Assembly: GCA_913061235.1 (NCBI GenBank)
Contig: CAJXTB010000008.1
Location: 1-64,000, forward strand
Direction of reading: 5' to 3'
Length of the DNA: 64,000 nucleotides
Origin: an uncultured Pseudomonadota bacterium
GTDB taxonomy: Bacteria > Myxococcota_A > UBA796 > GCA-2862545
Shown: positions 41,450-49,409 of the stretch, in pieces
How positions within the stretch are numbered: the first letter of the stretch is position 1
Layout of the letters: every line of letters begins with the position of its first letter
Position numbers and translations under genes: made by a program
The notes under the pieces: model-generated
Database searches by the model: none
What the model was told of the DNA's origin: nothing
Seen by the model: only the letters and a program-made list of their open reading frames with translations

Positions 41450-42700
41450 ATGACCAACCCCCAACGACCGCAACGCAACAGACGAGGCAACTACGCCATC
41501 CTGTTCGTGTTGTCGATTCCTGTGGTGCTCGGCTTCGGTGCACTGGCCGTGGACACCAGCTTCATCCGGCTGGCCCAGAGCCAGACGCAAGACGTCGCAG
41601 ATGCCGCCAGCCAGGCAGCGCTCTTGGAGCTGCGACGCACCGGAAGCACCGCACTCGCTCGGGAAGCAGCAGAAGCCGTCGTCGATCTGAATGTCATCGC
41701 TGGTGGTGCTGGCACGCTAAAGCACTTGGAGTTTGGAGCCTGGGACGAAAATGGAGATCCTGACGGCGAGCGACTTCTGGCCGCAGAGATTCCCAACGCC
41801 GTTCGCGCCACGGTGGCCCGCGAAGGCTCACAGGCCATTCCGTTGTTCCTCGCCAAGATCTGGGGCTACAACACCTTCACCGTCGAGCGCAACGCGACCT
41901 CCGCATCTCGCAAGCTTCAAGTGATTCTGGTAATGGACATCACCAACTCATGGAGCCCAGGCAACTTCGACAATGCGCGACTCGCCTCTGTCGAGTTCTT
42001 CGACACGATCTCCGATTCGCACGGGCCAGACGATCAGATTGGAATGACAGTGTTCACCAACCGATTCGGATGGGAGTTCACTCCCCTCACCGAATTCGAC
42101 AACGACGCTACGGTTGCCGGCATGCGTTCGGACTGGGATGGCTTGCGCACAGCGAGCAAGGCTGGCGAAATGCGATCCAGCTGGCCGGCACGCTGTAGCA
42201 CCAATGGCGGCTCCGAAAAGAACAACTTCGAGGACCCGTCGGTCGGTGGTTGCTTCCCCAACATGCCGCGCGAGTACCGAGATGAGCCTGGTACCGACCA
42301 TTCGACAGGCATGCAGATGGCCTACACCATGTTCGACGACAACTTCGACCCGACAGCTTTCCGCGTCATGCTGGTCCTGACGGATGGAGAGCCGAATGGC
42401 CTCGGCGCCCCCGGCACCGCCCGTGCTCTAGACGGCTACACCGAGACTCGCTGGCGGGAATACCTCGGGCCCGCACCACGGTCCGGCAACAACATCCGAA
42501 CGGAGAGCGTCGCGGTTTCCCAAGAAATGTGGGCCGACCTCGACGTTCATACCTACGTAGTGTCTTTCAAGAAGGACGAAGCGTTCATGCGCTCCATGGC
42601 ACAGGGACAGGGCTACTTCATTCGCACAGACAACTCGAGTGCCTTGGTACCTATCTTTCGTGACATCGCCAATTCCCTTCCTCTCGCACTCGTGGAGTAG
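41450..42700 (+). CDS. tadG: TadG-like pilus-assembly protein with vWA domain
   Basis: This 416-residue protein starts at ATG 41450. RRGNYAILFVLSIPVVLGFGALAVD is the typical TadE/TadG N-terminal membrane segment, followed by DTSFIRLAQSQTQDVADAAS. A von Willebrand A domain spans about 155-410, with VILVMDITNSW as a variant MIDAS (D-x-T-x-S) and VMLVLTDGEPNG. It acts at the envelope with Flp pili. It opens a three-gene set with two TadE-like genes. No other tad genes are nearby. Confidence 0.8.
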   Translation: MTNPQRPQRNRRGNYAILFVLSIPVVLGFGALAVDTSFIRLAQSQTQDVADAASQAALLELRRTGSTALAREAAEAVVDLNVIAGGAGTLKHLEFGAWDENGDPDGERLLAAEIPNAVRATVAREGSQAIPLFLAKIWGYNTFTVERNATSASRKLQVILVMDITNSWSPGNFDNARLASVEFFDTISDSHGPDDQIGMTVFTNRFGWEFTPLTEFDNDATVAGMRSDWDGLRTASKAGEMRSSWPARCSTNGGSEKNNFEDPSVGGCFPNMPREYRDEPGTDHSTGMQMAYTMFDDNFDPTAFRVMLVLTDGEPNGLGAPGTARALDGYTETRWREYLGPAPRSGNNIRTESVAVSQEMWADLDVHTYVVSFKKDEAFMRSMAQGQGYFIRTDNSSALVPIFRDIANSLPLALVE

Positions 42701-42702
42701 CC

Positions 42703-43131
42703 ATGCGCAAGTACCGTAGCGGAGCCACTGCTCTTGAGTTCGCGCTCATCCTGCCCACCTTTGTCCTGCTGTTGATGTCCGTGATGGACTTCGGCTGGTT
42801 GTTCTTCCAGCGAGCCACCCTAGACATGGCCGCGACCGCCGGATGTCGGGCCGCAACCCTGATCGATCCGGGTATCGGTGACAGCAACATGGGCCGAGTG
42901 GAAGACGTCGCGTTCGAAGGCATGGCCGACCAACTCTTCGCTGCAGGCGGCGGGGTCTGCGACACAAGCGACTGCTACGTCGACCTCATTCCGTACGGTG
43001 AGCCTCCAGGTCGCAGCATGATCTGCGTCATTGGGCGGGATTTCGAGCCTCTCATTGGCATGACCGTTTCCCCGATGACACTAGAGTCATCCATCGCAGT
43101 TCGTATGGAGTGGCAACGATGGGCCGATTGA
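42703..43131 (+). CDS. tadE: TadE-like pseudopilin
   Basis: This 142-residue protein starts at ATG 42703, two bases after the tadG stop. RSGATALEFALILPTFVLLLMSVMDFGWLFFQ contains the conserved TadE Glu in a hydrophobic helix after a basic N-terminus. The periplasmic part has cysteine pairs (GGVCDTSDCY, SMICVIG). TadE and TadF are minor pseudopilins of the Flp pilus. Overlaps the next gene by 13 bases. Confidence 0.8.
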   Translation: MRKYRSGATALEFALILPTFVLLLMSVMDFGWLFFQRATLDMAATAGCRAATLIDPGIGDSNMGRVEDVAFEGMADQLFAAGGGVCDTSDCYVDLIPYGEPPGRSMICVIGRDFEPLIGMTVSPMTLESSIAVRMEWQRWAD

Positions 43132-43544
43132 ATCCACAACGCAAACGCAGTGGCGTCGCAGCCGTAGAGTTCGCCCTCACCCTGCCCGTCTTCCTACTGG
43201 CCGTGCTGGGCACAGTTGAGCTGTCCAACTTCATCAGCAACTTTCATCACGTGCAACGCGCCGCGCGCGATGGCGCACGAGTCGGCTCGGTGACCCTCGA
43301 AGGTCCAGACGGAGACGGTTCGCTGATCCAGGCCGCCGCAGCTCAACAAGCCATTGACGTGTTGGAGTCGTCCACAAAACCGTGCAATGCCGGATGCAGC
43401 GTCATCGTTGACGTCTATCCAAGTGACGGCCGCCAGTTCGTGACCGTGACCGTCGCCTACCCGTACACGCCATTGACTTGGATGTTTGGCCAGCTAGCCG
43501 ACCAGTCTATCGCTCAGTTCACCATGATGACGCAGCAGCAGTAG
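43119..43544 (+). CDS. TadE/TadF-like pseudopilin
   Basis: This 141-residue protein starts at ATG 43119, inside the end of the previous gene, with GGAG about eight bases upstream (GTG 43110 is an alternative). RSGVAAVEFALTLPVFLLAVLGTVELSNFI is the pseudopilin-type helix with conserved Glu. The periplasmic domain is beta-rich with a cysteine pair (PCNAGC). It pairs with the preceding tadE as the usual TadE/TadF duo. Confidence 0.8.
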   Translation: MGRLNPQRKRSGVAAVEFALTLPVFLLAVLGTVELSNFISNFHHVQRAARDGARVGSVTLEGPDGDGSLIQAAAAQQAIDVLESSTKPCNAGCSVIVDVYPSDGRQFVTVTVAYPYTPLTWMFGQLADQSIAQFTMMTQQQ

Positions 43545-43573
43545 CCCCTACGTTCTGGTCAGCCGCGAGCCCT

Positions 43574-44176
43574 CTACGAGCCGTACTTGACGCTGCATCC
43601 GTAGGAACGTGTGCGTGCAGTGCGTACTTCTTGCCCAGCGCCCAGGTCGGTCAGAGCCTGGTCGACGTAGTTGGTGTATCCGTCACCGGGGTCTGTTCCG
43701 TTTGGGGCATTGTCGAGCGCTCCCACGTAGGCCACATTGCCGCTGGCATCGACCACCACCATCGCAGGCGTAGTGCGCGCGCCGTACGCACGGCCAGTGT
43801 CGCCGGTCTCATCGAGCAGTACCGGATGGGTCATGTTCCACTCTGCGGCTGCGGTCTGATTGGCCTGAAGGCCGTGCCCCTGCTTGCCAGACGCACCGGA
43901 GTTGATGGCAAGCCAGACCGTGTCCTCCGAAACCACGCGTCGCGCTTGGTCCGTCAATGCGCCTTCGCCGTGGGCGTGTACAACGTATGGACAGCCCGGG
44001 TTGAACCACTCGAGCACGACAGTCTTGCCCGCGAAGTCAGCCAACGAGACGGTGGAACCATCAATCGCCGGAAGACTAAACGCAGGCGCCGCTTGTCCCG
44101 GGGCAAGGTCCGCCAATTCTGTTGAGGCCCCAGCCGAACACGCCGTGAATGCCAACAAACCAAGTACACGCATCAT
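43574..44176 (-). CDS. Lipoprotein with AhpC/TSA-like redoxin domain
   Basis: This 200-residue protein starts at ATG 44176 (or 44173; CGGAG lies just upstream). MRVLGLLAFTAC is a short signal with lipobox FTAC. The redoxin fold starts at APAFSLPAIDGSTVSLADFAGK. WFNPGCPYVVHAHG has a single Cys (CPYV) instead of the CxxC pair, as in a known subfamily of periplasmic redoxins. TTPAMVVVDASGNVAYVG supplies the cis-Pro region. It probably acts on periplasmic thiols or peroxides. Convergent with the tad genes. Confidence 0.75.
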   Translation of the reverse strand: MMRVLGLLAFTACSAGASTELADLAPGQAAPAFSLPAIDGSTVSLADFAGKTVVLEWFNPGCPYVVHAHGEGALTDQARRVVSEDTVWLAINSGASGKQGHGLQANQTAAAEWNMTHPVLLDETGDTGRAYGARTTPAMVVVDASGNVAYVGALDNAPNGTDPGDGYTNYVDQALTDLGAGQEVRTARTRSYGCSVKYGS

Positions 44177-44257
44177 CAACTCCGTTTCAGGACCCAGGTC
44201 ATACCCGGCATCACCGAGCGCCACAGTCCTTGTGACACGCACTGACGGAACGAGCAG

Positions 44258-45619
44258 CTACGTGACCCAAGTCGTGCCTCGGCCAATGCGGAGCCGACCA
44301 GTCCCCCACCACACAGCCGCCACCACGAGCGCATACGCAACCGTGCCGAACAGGAGCCACCACAGTCCTACGCCGCTTGGCCACGTCGCCACCATGGCCG
44401 GGTGCAAGAGCAACACCACAGGGATGGCTCCGAGGGTAGCGCCAGCGGAGCCCGCCACAGCACTGATGGGCGCCGACGTTCGTAGGTCCGGATCAATGAT
44501 TCGCAGCAGCGCCAATCCCATGGGAAGCGTACCGGTGGACATGCCGAACCACACAATCATGTGCTCGAATCTCGCCTCGTTGAATGCACGCGGTGCTGCC
44601 CACAAGCAGAAGAACAGCGTCACCAGCCCACCGATGGTGGTCAGAACAGCGATGGGTACCCAATTGCTGGCCAGCACCGACAGCTGAACTGCAGCGATAG
44701 CGCACACTGTGGTGACGTCGACCGCCGTACCTGAGATGCGCGGTAACAACGCCCTCGAGAGCACGTCGCGGGCTCCCAGTCGAAACATGGCCGCACGGAC
44801 TGCGCTCGCCACCAAGGCACCGATGATGAAGTGAAATCCCCACACCATTGGCGCGACGTCGGCAGCTATCGGCATGAGCAACGCGTACAAAGCAGAGCAA
44901 ATGCCGAGAGTCGCCAGGTAGCACAGCGCAATGACAACAAGCTGCTGGGTCAACACATCAACGGCGCCAGGCTGCCCGCGGACAGACTCAACCGGCTCAG
45001 AGGCGACCACACCGGCCGCATCGGAAGACGTCCACCCACGCCAGCGGCCGAATGCGACGAGCGGCACACCGACCAAAATGGACCACGCAAAGCCAGTCGC
45101 CGCAACAATCAATCCGAGTTGCTCACCGTCGACCAGTCCCCCGCTCGCTTCCCAAGCTTTACCCATGGACATAGCCTGTCCAGGCCCCTGTTCGAAGCCC
45201 AACGCGAGCATCAAACCAAAGCCTGGGTGTGTCGGTTCCCAAAGTGCTCCGACCCCAATGACTACAGCGATTCCAACGGCTGTTTGCAGAGATATCATCA
45301 CAACAATTGCGAACGCCATGGAGGTTGCGTCCGCCGTTGTTGACCCACTCGAGCTTTTAGTGTCGGGTGGAGTCAGCGCAATGGCTATGAAGACCACGGC
45401 GAGTCCGTGGTACACGAGCGTCGTCAAAACAGCAGTATCTACAGGCAAGAAGCCAAGAACCTGTGGCCCAACAAGTAGGCCCAAAACGCCGGCCAGGATG
45501 CTCCCGGGCAACCCCAAAGCGCGTAGCGGAGGCAACAGGCGCCGACACGCTTCGGCAACGAAGAAGCACCCTGCCATTGCAAGAGCTGTGACAAGCCAGC
45601 TCTGTTCCCAAACGTCCAC
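44258..45619 (-). CDS. gltS: Sodium/glutamate symporter family protein (GltS-like)
   Basis: This 453-residue inner-membrane protein has ten or more hydrophobic segments. LGFEQGPGQAMSMGKAWE, followed by GEQLGLIVAATGFAWSILVGVPLV, is the characteristic central motif of GltS transporters. RALGLPGSILAGVLGLLVGPQVLG begins the first repeat. It would carry glutamate or a related acid in with sodium. A cytosolic loop with WRGWTSSDAAG separates the halves. It ends 16 bases before the end of neighbouring upstream DNA and is transcribed alone. Confidence 0.8.
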   Translation of the reverse strand: MDVWEQSWLVTALAMAGCFFVAEACRRLLPPLRALGLPGSILAGVLGLLVGPQVLGFLPVDTAVLTTLVYHGLAVVFIAIALTPPDTKSSSGSTTADATSMAFAIVVMISLQTAVGIAVVIGVGALWEPTHPGFGLMLALGFEQGPGQAMSMGKAWEASGGLVDGEQLGLIVAATGFAWSILVGVPLVAFGRWRGWTSSDAAGVVASEPVESVRGQPGAVDVLTQQLVVIALCYLATLGICSALYALLMPIAADVAPMVWGFHFIIGALVASAVRAAMFRLGARDVLSRALLPRISGTAVDVTTVCAIAAVQLSVLASNWVPIAVLTTIGGLVTLFFCLWAAPRAFNEARFEHMIVWFGMSTGTLPMGLALLRIIDPDLRTSAPISAVAGSAGATLGAIPVVLLLHPAMVATWPSGVGLWWLLFGTVAYALVVAAVWWGTGRLRIGRGTTWVT

Positions 45620-45716
45620 ACCAGCCTCCGCAAACGCACCCTACAGCACACAAAGCGCTTGAATGTAGGTCTCCTTGATCCGAAGCACCTGCAACCACTA
45701 GGTATGGAGACACGAC

Positions 45717-46034
45717 ATGGGGACCATTGAGGTGACCAGCGACATTGTCTGGCACGTCGCCCAAGACACGGACACGCTTCTGTTTGTTGCCAGCTGCGCG
45801 GTGTTCGGGCTGTCAACTCGTGCCGTGACCTTCAACCAGATGTACGACAACGCCTTCGAGACCACGGAGAATCTCCTCCGCGCACTGTATGCAGAAGACG
45901 TCCTCGCGCTCTTCCTAAATGAGCGAGGCCTGCGCTGGGAGCAGAGGGGACGCGCAACACCTGCGGCAACTACTCGGTTCGAGATCCGGTTGTTCGCGGA
46001 GTGGAGCGAACGACAACTGGCCATGGCCTCGTAG
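45717..46034 (+). CDS. Hypothetical protein
   Basis: This 105-residue protein starts at ATG 45717, with GGAG about 13 bases upstream. Helical and mixed, no signal peptide. The only cysteine is in VASCAVFGLST. A LRALYAEDVLALFLNERGL segment and basic tail give no family match. It lies between the GltS promoter and a lipoprotein gene on the same strand. Confidence 0.45.
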   Translation: MGTIEVTSDIVWHVAQDTDTLLFVASCAVFGLSTRAVTFNQMYDNAFETTENLLRALYAEDVLALFLNERGLRWEQRGRATPAATTRFEIRLFAEWSERQLAMAS

Positions 46035-46079
46035 CTCCAAGACGGTGTTGCCGCGTTACTCGCCACGCATGGAGGCACA

Positions 46080-46979
46080 ATGCGTTTGCTGACGTTGGCC
46101 AGCTGCATGGTCATGGGGTGTGCGGGAACGGAGGCAGAGCCTCCCGTGGAGCCAGTCCCAGAGGCGGTGGTTGCCGACCCGGCAGTCGCACAGTGCCAAG
46201 AGATGCACTGCGGTGGTGTCGTAGACGTAGCCGCCTGTATGGCCACCTCCTGCGTACAAACGGACCCGACCATCACAGCTGGCGTCAAGACCATCCGGTT
46301 TGACGAGCACACGCTCTTTGTCGAGCTGACTCCGACCTACACCGAAGGAAGCGTCGGTGATATCGACGTTCCACGTACCGCGCCCATCTACGTAGGCGTC
46401 ACTGCAGTCACCCCCTCTGGCACCGAGATTGACTTGCTCGTCCAAGAGATGATTCCCGGCGGCGAAATTGGTAGCGTCTTATTCACGGCAGAGCTCGATG
46501 ACCTCGTCGACCACGTCCTAGTGGGCTTGTGGGACGAGAAGATTGCTCCATGCGATGTCGACCGTGGTGGCTGCAAGGAGTTCGGCTTTGTACTCGACGG
46601 CTCCCTGGCGACCTACCCGCCAAACGTCTACGAAACGGGCCATCGTCAACGATTGCTGCAGGGACCCGTCGAACTTCAGATCAGTGCCGCCCGTGGCCTC
46701 GACCAACGGCGCGTGCGCGAGCTGCGCGAAGCTATCGAAGAGGCGTCAGCACCCGTCGTAGATGTGTTCGGCACCGAGTTGAACATTACTCTGGCCCAGG
46801 CCGTAGACCGTCCGGGCATTGAAGTTCGCTACGCTCACCCACGGGATGTGTACTTGGCAAGCCAGATCGGGGAACGCTTGAAGGCCGAGACGGGTGTTAC
46901 CCCGCTGCTTCGCTACACCCCTGAAGGTGGTCAGCACGCCCTGCAAGTGATGTTGGGGCCAGACGCCGCAGCGCAGTAA
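46080..46979 (+). CDS. Putative lipoprotein of unknown function
   Basis: This 299-residue protein starts at ATG 46080 with GGAGG ten bases upstream. MRLLTLASCMVMGCAG gives a lipobox (VMGC). A mature region with four more cysteines (QCQEMHCGG, ACMATSC) suggests two disulphides near the N-terminus. The middle is beta-rich (TLFVELTPTYTEGSVGDIDV) and the C-terminal third, containing QLEISAARGL-like and ELREAIEE helices, is alpha/beta. No family recognised. Confidence 0.5.
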   Translation: MRLLTLASCMVMGCAGTEAEPPVEPVPEAVVADPAVAQCQEMHCGGVVDVAACMATSCVQTDPTITAGVKTIRFDEHTLFVELTPTYTEGSVGDIDVPRTAPIYVGVTAVTPSGTEIDLLVQEMIPGGEIGSVLFTAELDDLVDHVLVGLWDEKIAPCDVDRGGCKEFGFVLDGSLATYPPNVYETGHRQRLLQGPVELQISAARGLDQRRVRELREAIEEASAPVVDVFGTELNITLAQAVDRPGIEVRYAHPRDVYLASQIGERLKAETGVTPLLRYTPEGGQHALQVMLGPDAAAQ

Positions 46980-46996
46980 TCGCAAAGAACAGGCTG

Positions 46997-48202
46997 CTAG
47001 GTCAGGCCAGTTCTCTCAAGCTTGTTCCACGCCGTTGACGCCCCCCGAAGCACTCGCCACATCACCACGGCGAAGACGCCCCACAAGAACAGCGGGTAGC
47101 CAATGCGCTGGCTCGGTGCCCAGGGCAAGTCTCTCCAGTCGGTCTCATCGAGGCCATAGGCTACGGCCATGGCCGCAATGTCAACGGTGAACAACGCCGT
47201 AAACAGCCAAGCGAGAACGGCAACGGCGGCCGCCGAGTGCTCTACAAGGGCAAAGCCGAGGGTCAGTGGAAGGAGCAGGTAGACGCCCAAGTGGGCAAAC
47301 CACAAGTTCGGCAGCGCGAGCAAACGCACCCGCCAAGGAGCCGGACGCCACCATGCAGAGCTGTGCAGCCAGGCGCACTGCAAGTTGCCGTGTAGCCAAC
47401 GGAGTCGCTGGCGGAACAGCGCACCCGCGCCAATCGGCGCTTCGGTTCGCGACCGCGCCCGACTCTCAAAGACCACTCGGTGGCCAGCGCGCAGCATGGT
47501 GAGGGTAAGGTCGGTGTCCTCTGCCAAGGTACGACTCTGGAATCCACCACATGATGCGAGAGCTGAACGGCGCCAACCACTCGCAGCTCCGGGAACCGTT
47601 GTAATGACCCCCAAAACAGCCTGGGCACGCCGGTCGATGTTGAGACCGCTGACGTACTCAAGAGACTGCCAACGTGTCCAGAGATTCACCCGGTTCCCCA
47701 CCGCGACATTGGTGGCTACGGCGGAGGCATCTCGCTCTACGAGTGACGCGACCATGTACGAGATGGCGTCCGGAGCCAACCACGTATCTGCGTCCACCGT
47801 GACAACAAACGGAGCGGTCGACTCTGCAATCCCACGATTCAGGGCTTCTGACTTTCCCTGATTCGGAATCTGACACACAACCCGAACACGGGTGTCGCGA
47901 ATTGAGCGGGCACGAGCCGCAGTGTCATCGGGTGAGCCGTCATCAATAACGATGACCGAGAGGTTGGGGTAGTCGCTCGCGAGTACTTGCTCAACGGTCT
48001 GAACGATGACCGCCTCTTCCCGAAAGGCCGGAATCAGTACGACTACCTCGGGACGTTCACCCTGCATGCGGGCGGTCAACTGGGGCAGACGCTTGCGCTG
48101 TGCGATGTGGTCGACCACCGCGCACAGCAGGAAGAGCCCCCACCGCAGTCCAACCGCAGCGAGCACGCATACCATCGCTGCATCGACCCAGGATGCGTGC
48201 AT
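46997..48202 (-). CDS. Membrane glycosyltransferase family 2
   Basis: This 401-residue protein starts at ATG 48202 behind GGGGGAG. A first membrane segment (AAMVCVLAAVGLRWGLFLLC) precedes a GT-A domain: VVVLIPAFREEAVI, VIVIDDGSPDDT, TVDADTW as the metal-binding motif, LAEDTDLTLT and RQRLRW (QxxRW). Three or more C-terminal membrane helices follow. This is the processive GT2 layout of poly-N-acetylglucosamine, cellulose or hyaluronan synthases. The product cannot be told without partners, and none lie beside it. Confidence 0.8.
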   Translation of the reverse strand: MHASWVDAAMVCVLAAVGLRWGLFLLCAVVDHIAQRKRLPQLTARMQGERPEVVVLIPAFREEAVIVQTVEQVLASDYPNLSVIVIDDGSPDDTAARARSIRDTRVRVVCQIPNQGKSEALNRGIAESTAPFVVTVDADTWLAPDAISYMVASLVERDASAVATNVAVGNRVNLWTRWQSLEYVSGLNIDRRAQAVLGVITTVPGAASGWRRSALASCGGFQSRTLAEDTDLTLTMLRAGHRVVFESRARSRTEAPIGAGALFRQRLRWLHGNLQCAWLHSSAWWRPAPWRVRLLALPNLWFAHLGVYLLLPLTLGFALVEHSAAAVAVLAWLFTALFTVDIAAMAVAYGLDETDWRDLPWAPSQRIGYPLFLWGVFAVVMWRVLRGASTAWNKLERTGLT

Positions 48203-48243
48203 TCACTCCCCCGGGCACAGTGTAGTTCACCGAGCGGGGTCGC

Positions 48244-48795
48244 TCATGGTGCGGGAATCAAGTCCTGCCGAAAATGTGCGCCGGCTGAAAAGCACATCTC
48301 TGCGTCGAAGGCCACTTCCTCCGGAAAGTCTTCGGCTAAACCGGACAGTTCAAAACCGAACACCGCGCCGCCTCCCGACAGGTAGGCAGCCAGGTCAACC
48401 GCGTCCGGCGTTGCCTGAACAGCAATGTCCGAATCCCGTGATTCCGGGTCTCGGTAGAACGAGAAGAGGTCCACATCTGGCAGTTCATCTGCCTGGACCA
48501 GAGGAGCCAGGTGGATTCTAACCTTCTCAACGAAAGCGAGATCATGCCCATCGACCGGGGTCAGATGTCCCTCGAAGAACAGGACTTCCGTAGACAGGCC
48601 ATCGGGGAGGCCATCGACCTGCTCCTGCACCACTTCACCATCGACCTGAATGGGTTCATCGTCGAACTCGCCTAAAAATCCCGCCGCCGGGTTCTGTAGG
48701 CGGACGTCCATCGCTTGTGCGCAAATCATCGGGATGTCGACCTGGAGATCGATGCACCCGCCTGAAAGCAACGCCAATACACAGAGTCGGTTCAT
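48244..48795 (-). CDS. Putative lipoprotein
   Basis: This 183-residue protein has MNRLCVLALLSGGC as signal and lipobox. The mature part is acidic and beta-rich (IQVDGEVVQEQVDGLPDG, LSTEVLFFEGHLTPVDG) with two further cysteines. Its start overlaps the stop of the upstream barrel protein (ATGA), so the two are probably made together at the outer membrane. No family is recognised. Confidence 0.5.
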   Translation of the reverse strand: MNRLCVLALLSGGCIDLQVDIPMICAQAMDVRLQNPAAGFLGEFDDEPIQVDGEVVQEQVDGLPDGLSTEVLFFEGHLTPVDGHDLAFVEKVRIHLAPLVQADELPDVDLFSFYRDPESRDSDIAVQATPDAVDLAAYLSGGGAVFGFELSGLAEDFPEEVAFDAEMCFSAGAHFRQDLIPAP

Positions 48796-49370
48796 GGCGA
48801 ACGCCCCTTGAAGTAGATGATGAAACCGAATCGCGCCGATGGGACGAACGCGCGAATGTTGGCATCGTCGATGCGCAAGGTGCCCTCGTCCGCCTCTTTG
48901 TCCACGAAGGCTTGCAGCCCGCGCACTTTGGTCCAGATTCCGCTCATTCCCCCGTGGATGTAGAACGTCGCCTTCGGATTCCCGAACTCCAGCCCACCGT
49001 GGGCATTGGCAAAAGTGTAGCCAACCCGCTCCAACACGGAGATTCCGTCCTGCTCTCCACCCAGGGCGCCTACAACCCAGTTGGCGTCAGCCTCCAAGAA
49101 GTGACCGCCCTCAACAGCAATGACCGGTGCAACATCCCAGGGTGCCTTCAGAGCCACACCCACTCTGCCTCCGCCGCCGATGCCGTTCGTCGCCGCAGTC
49201 ACGCTGAAGCGAACGGGGTCGACGGGTCGCCACGCGATTCCTAGGTTTAGCCCGTCTGGAGCCCCAAGATCAAAGGTGACCCCAACATGACGCACTGGCT
49301 TGCGCGCCGGCTCCTGCGCAGCGGCCACCTGTGTGGAAGCGAGCAACAGTGACAGCAGACGGATGACCAT
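48792..49370 (-). CDS. Putative outer-membrane beta-barrel protein
   Basis: This 192-residue protein starts at ATG 49370. MVIRLLSLLLASTQVAAAQ is a signal peptide with AAA-Q cleavage. The mature protein is a series of alternating strands (VGVTFDLGAPDGLNLGIAWR, RFSVTAATNG, ARFGFIIYF) rich in Gly and aromatics, ending in Phe-rich strands, which fits an 8- to 10-strand outer-membrane barrel. Coupled to the lipoprotein gene downstream. Confidence 0.6.
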   Translation of the reverse strand: MVIRLLSLLLASTQVAAAQEPARKPVRHVGVTFDLGAPDGLNLGIAWRPVDPVRFSVTAATNGIGGGGRVGVALKAPWDVAPVIAVEGGHFLEADANWVVGALGGEQDGISVLERVGYTFANAHGGLEFGNPKATFYIHGGMSGIWTKVRGLQAFVDKEADEGTLRIDDANIRAFVPSARFGFIIYFKGRSP

Positions 49371-49409
49371 GTCTTGTCCGTCGGCGCATGCAAGCGGAGC
49401 ATTAAGCGG

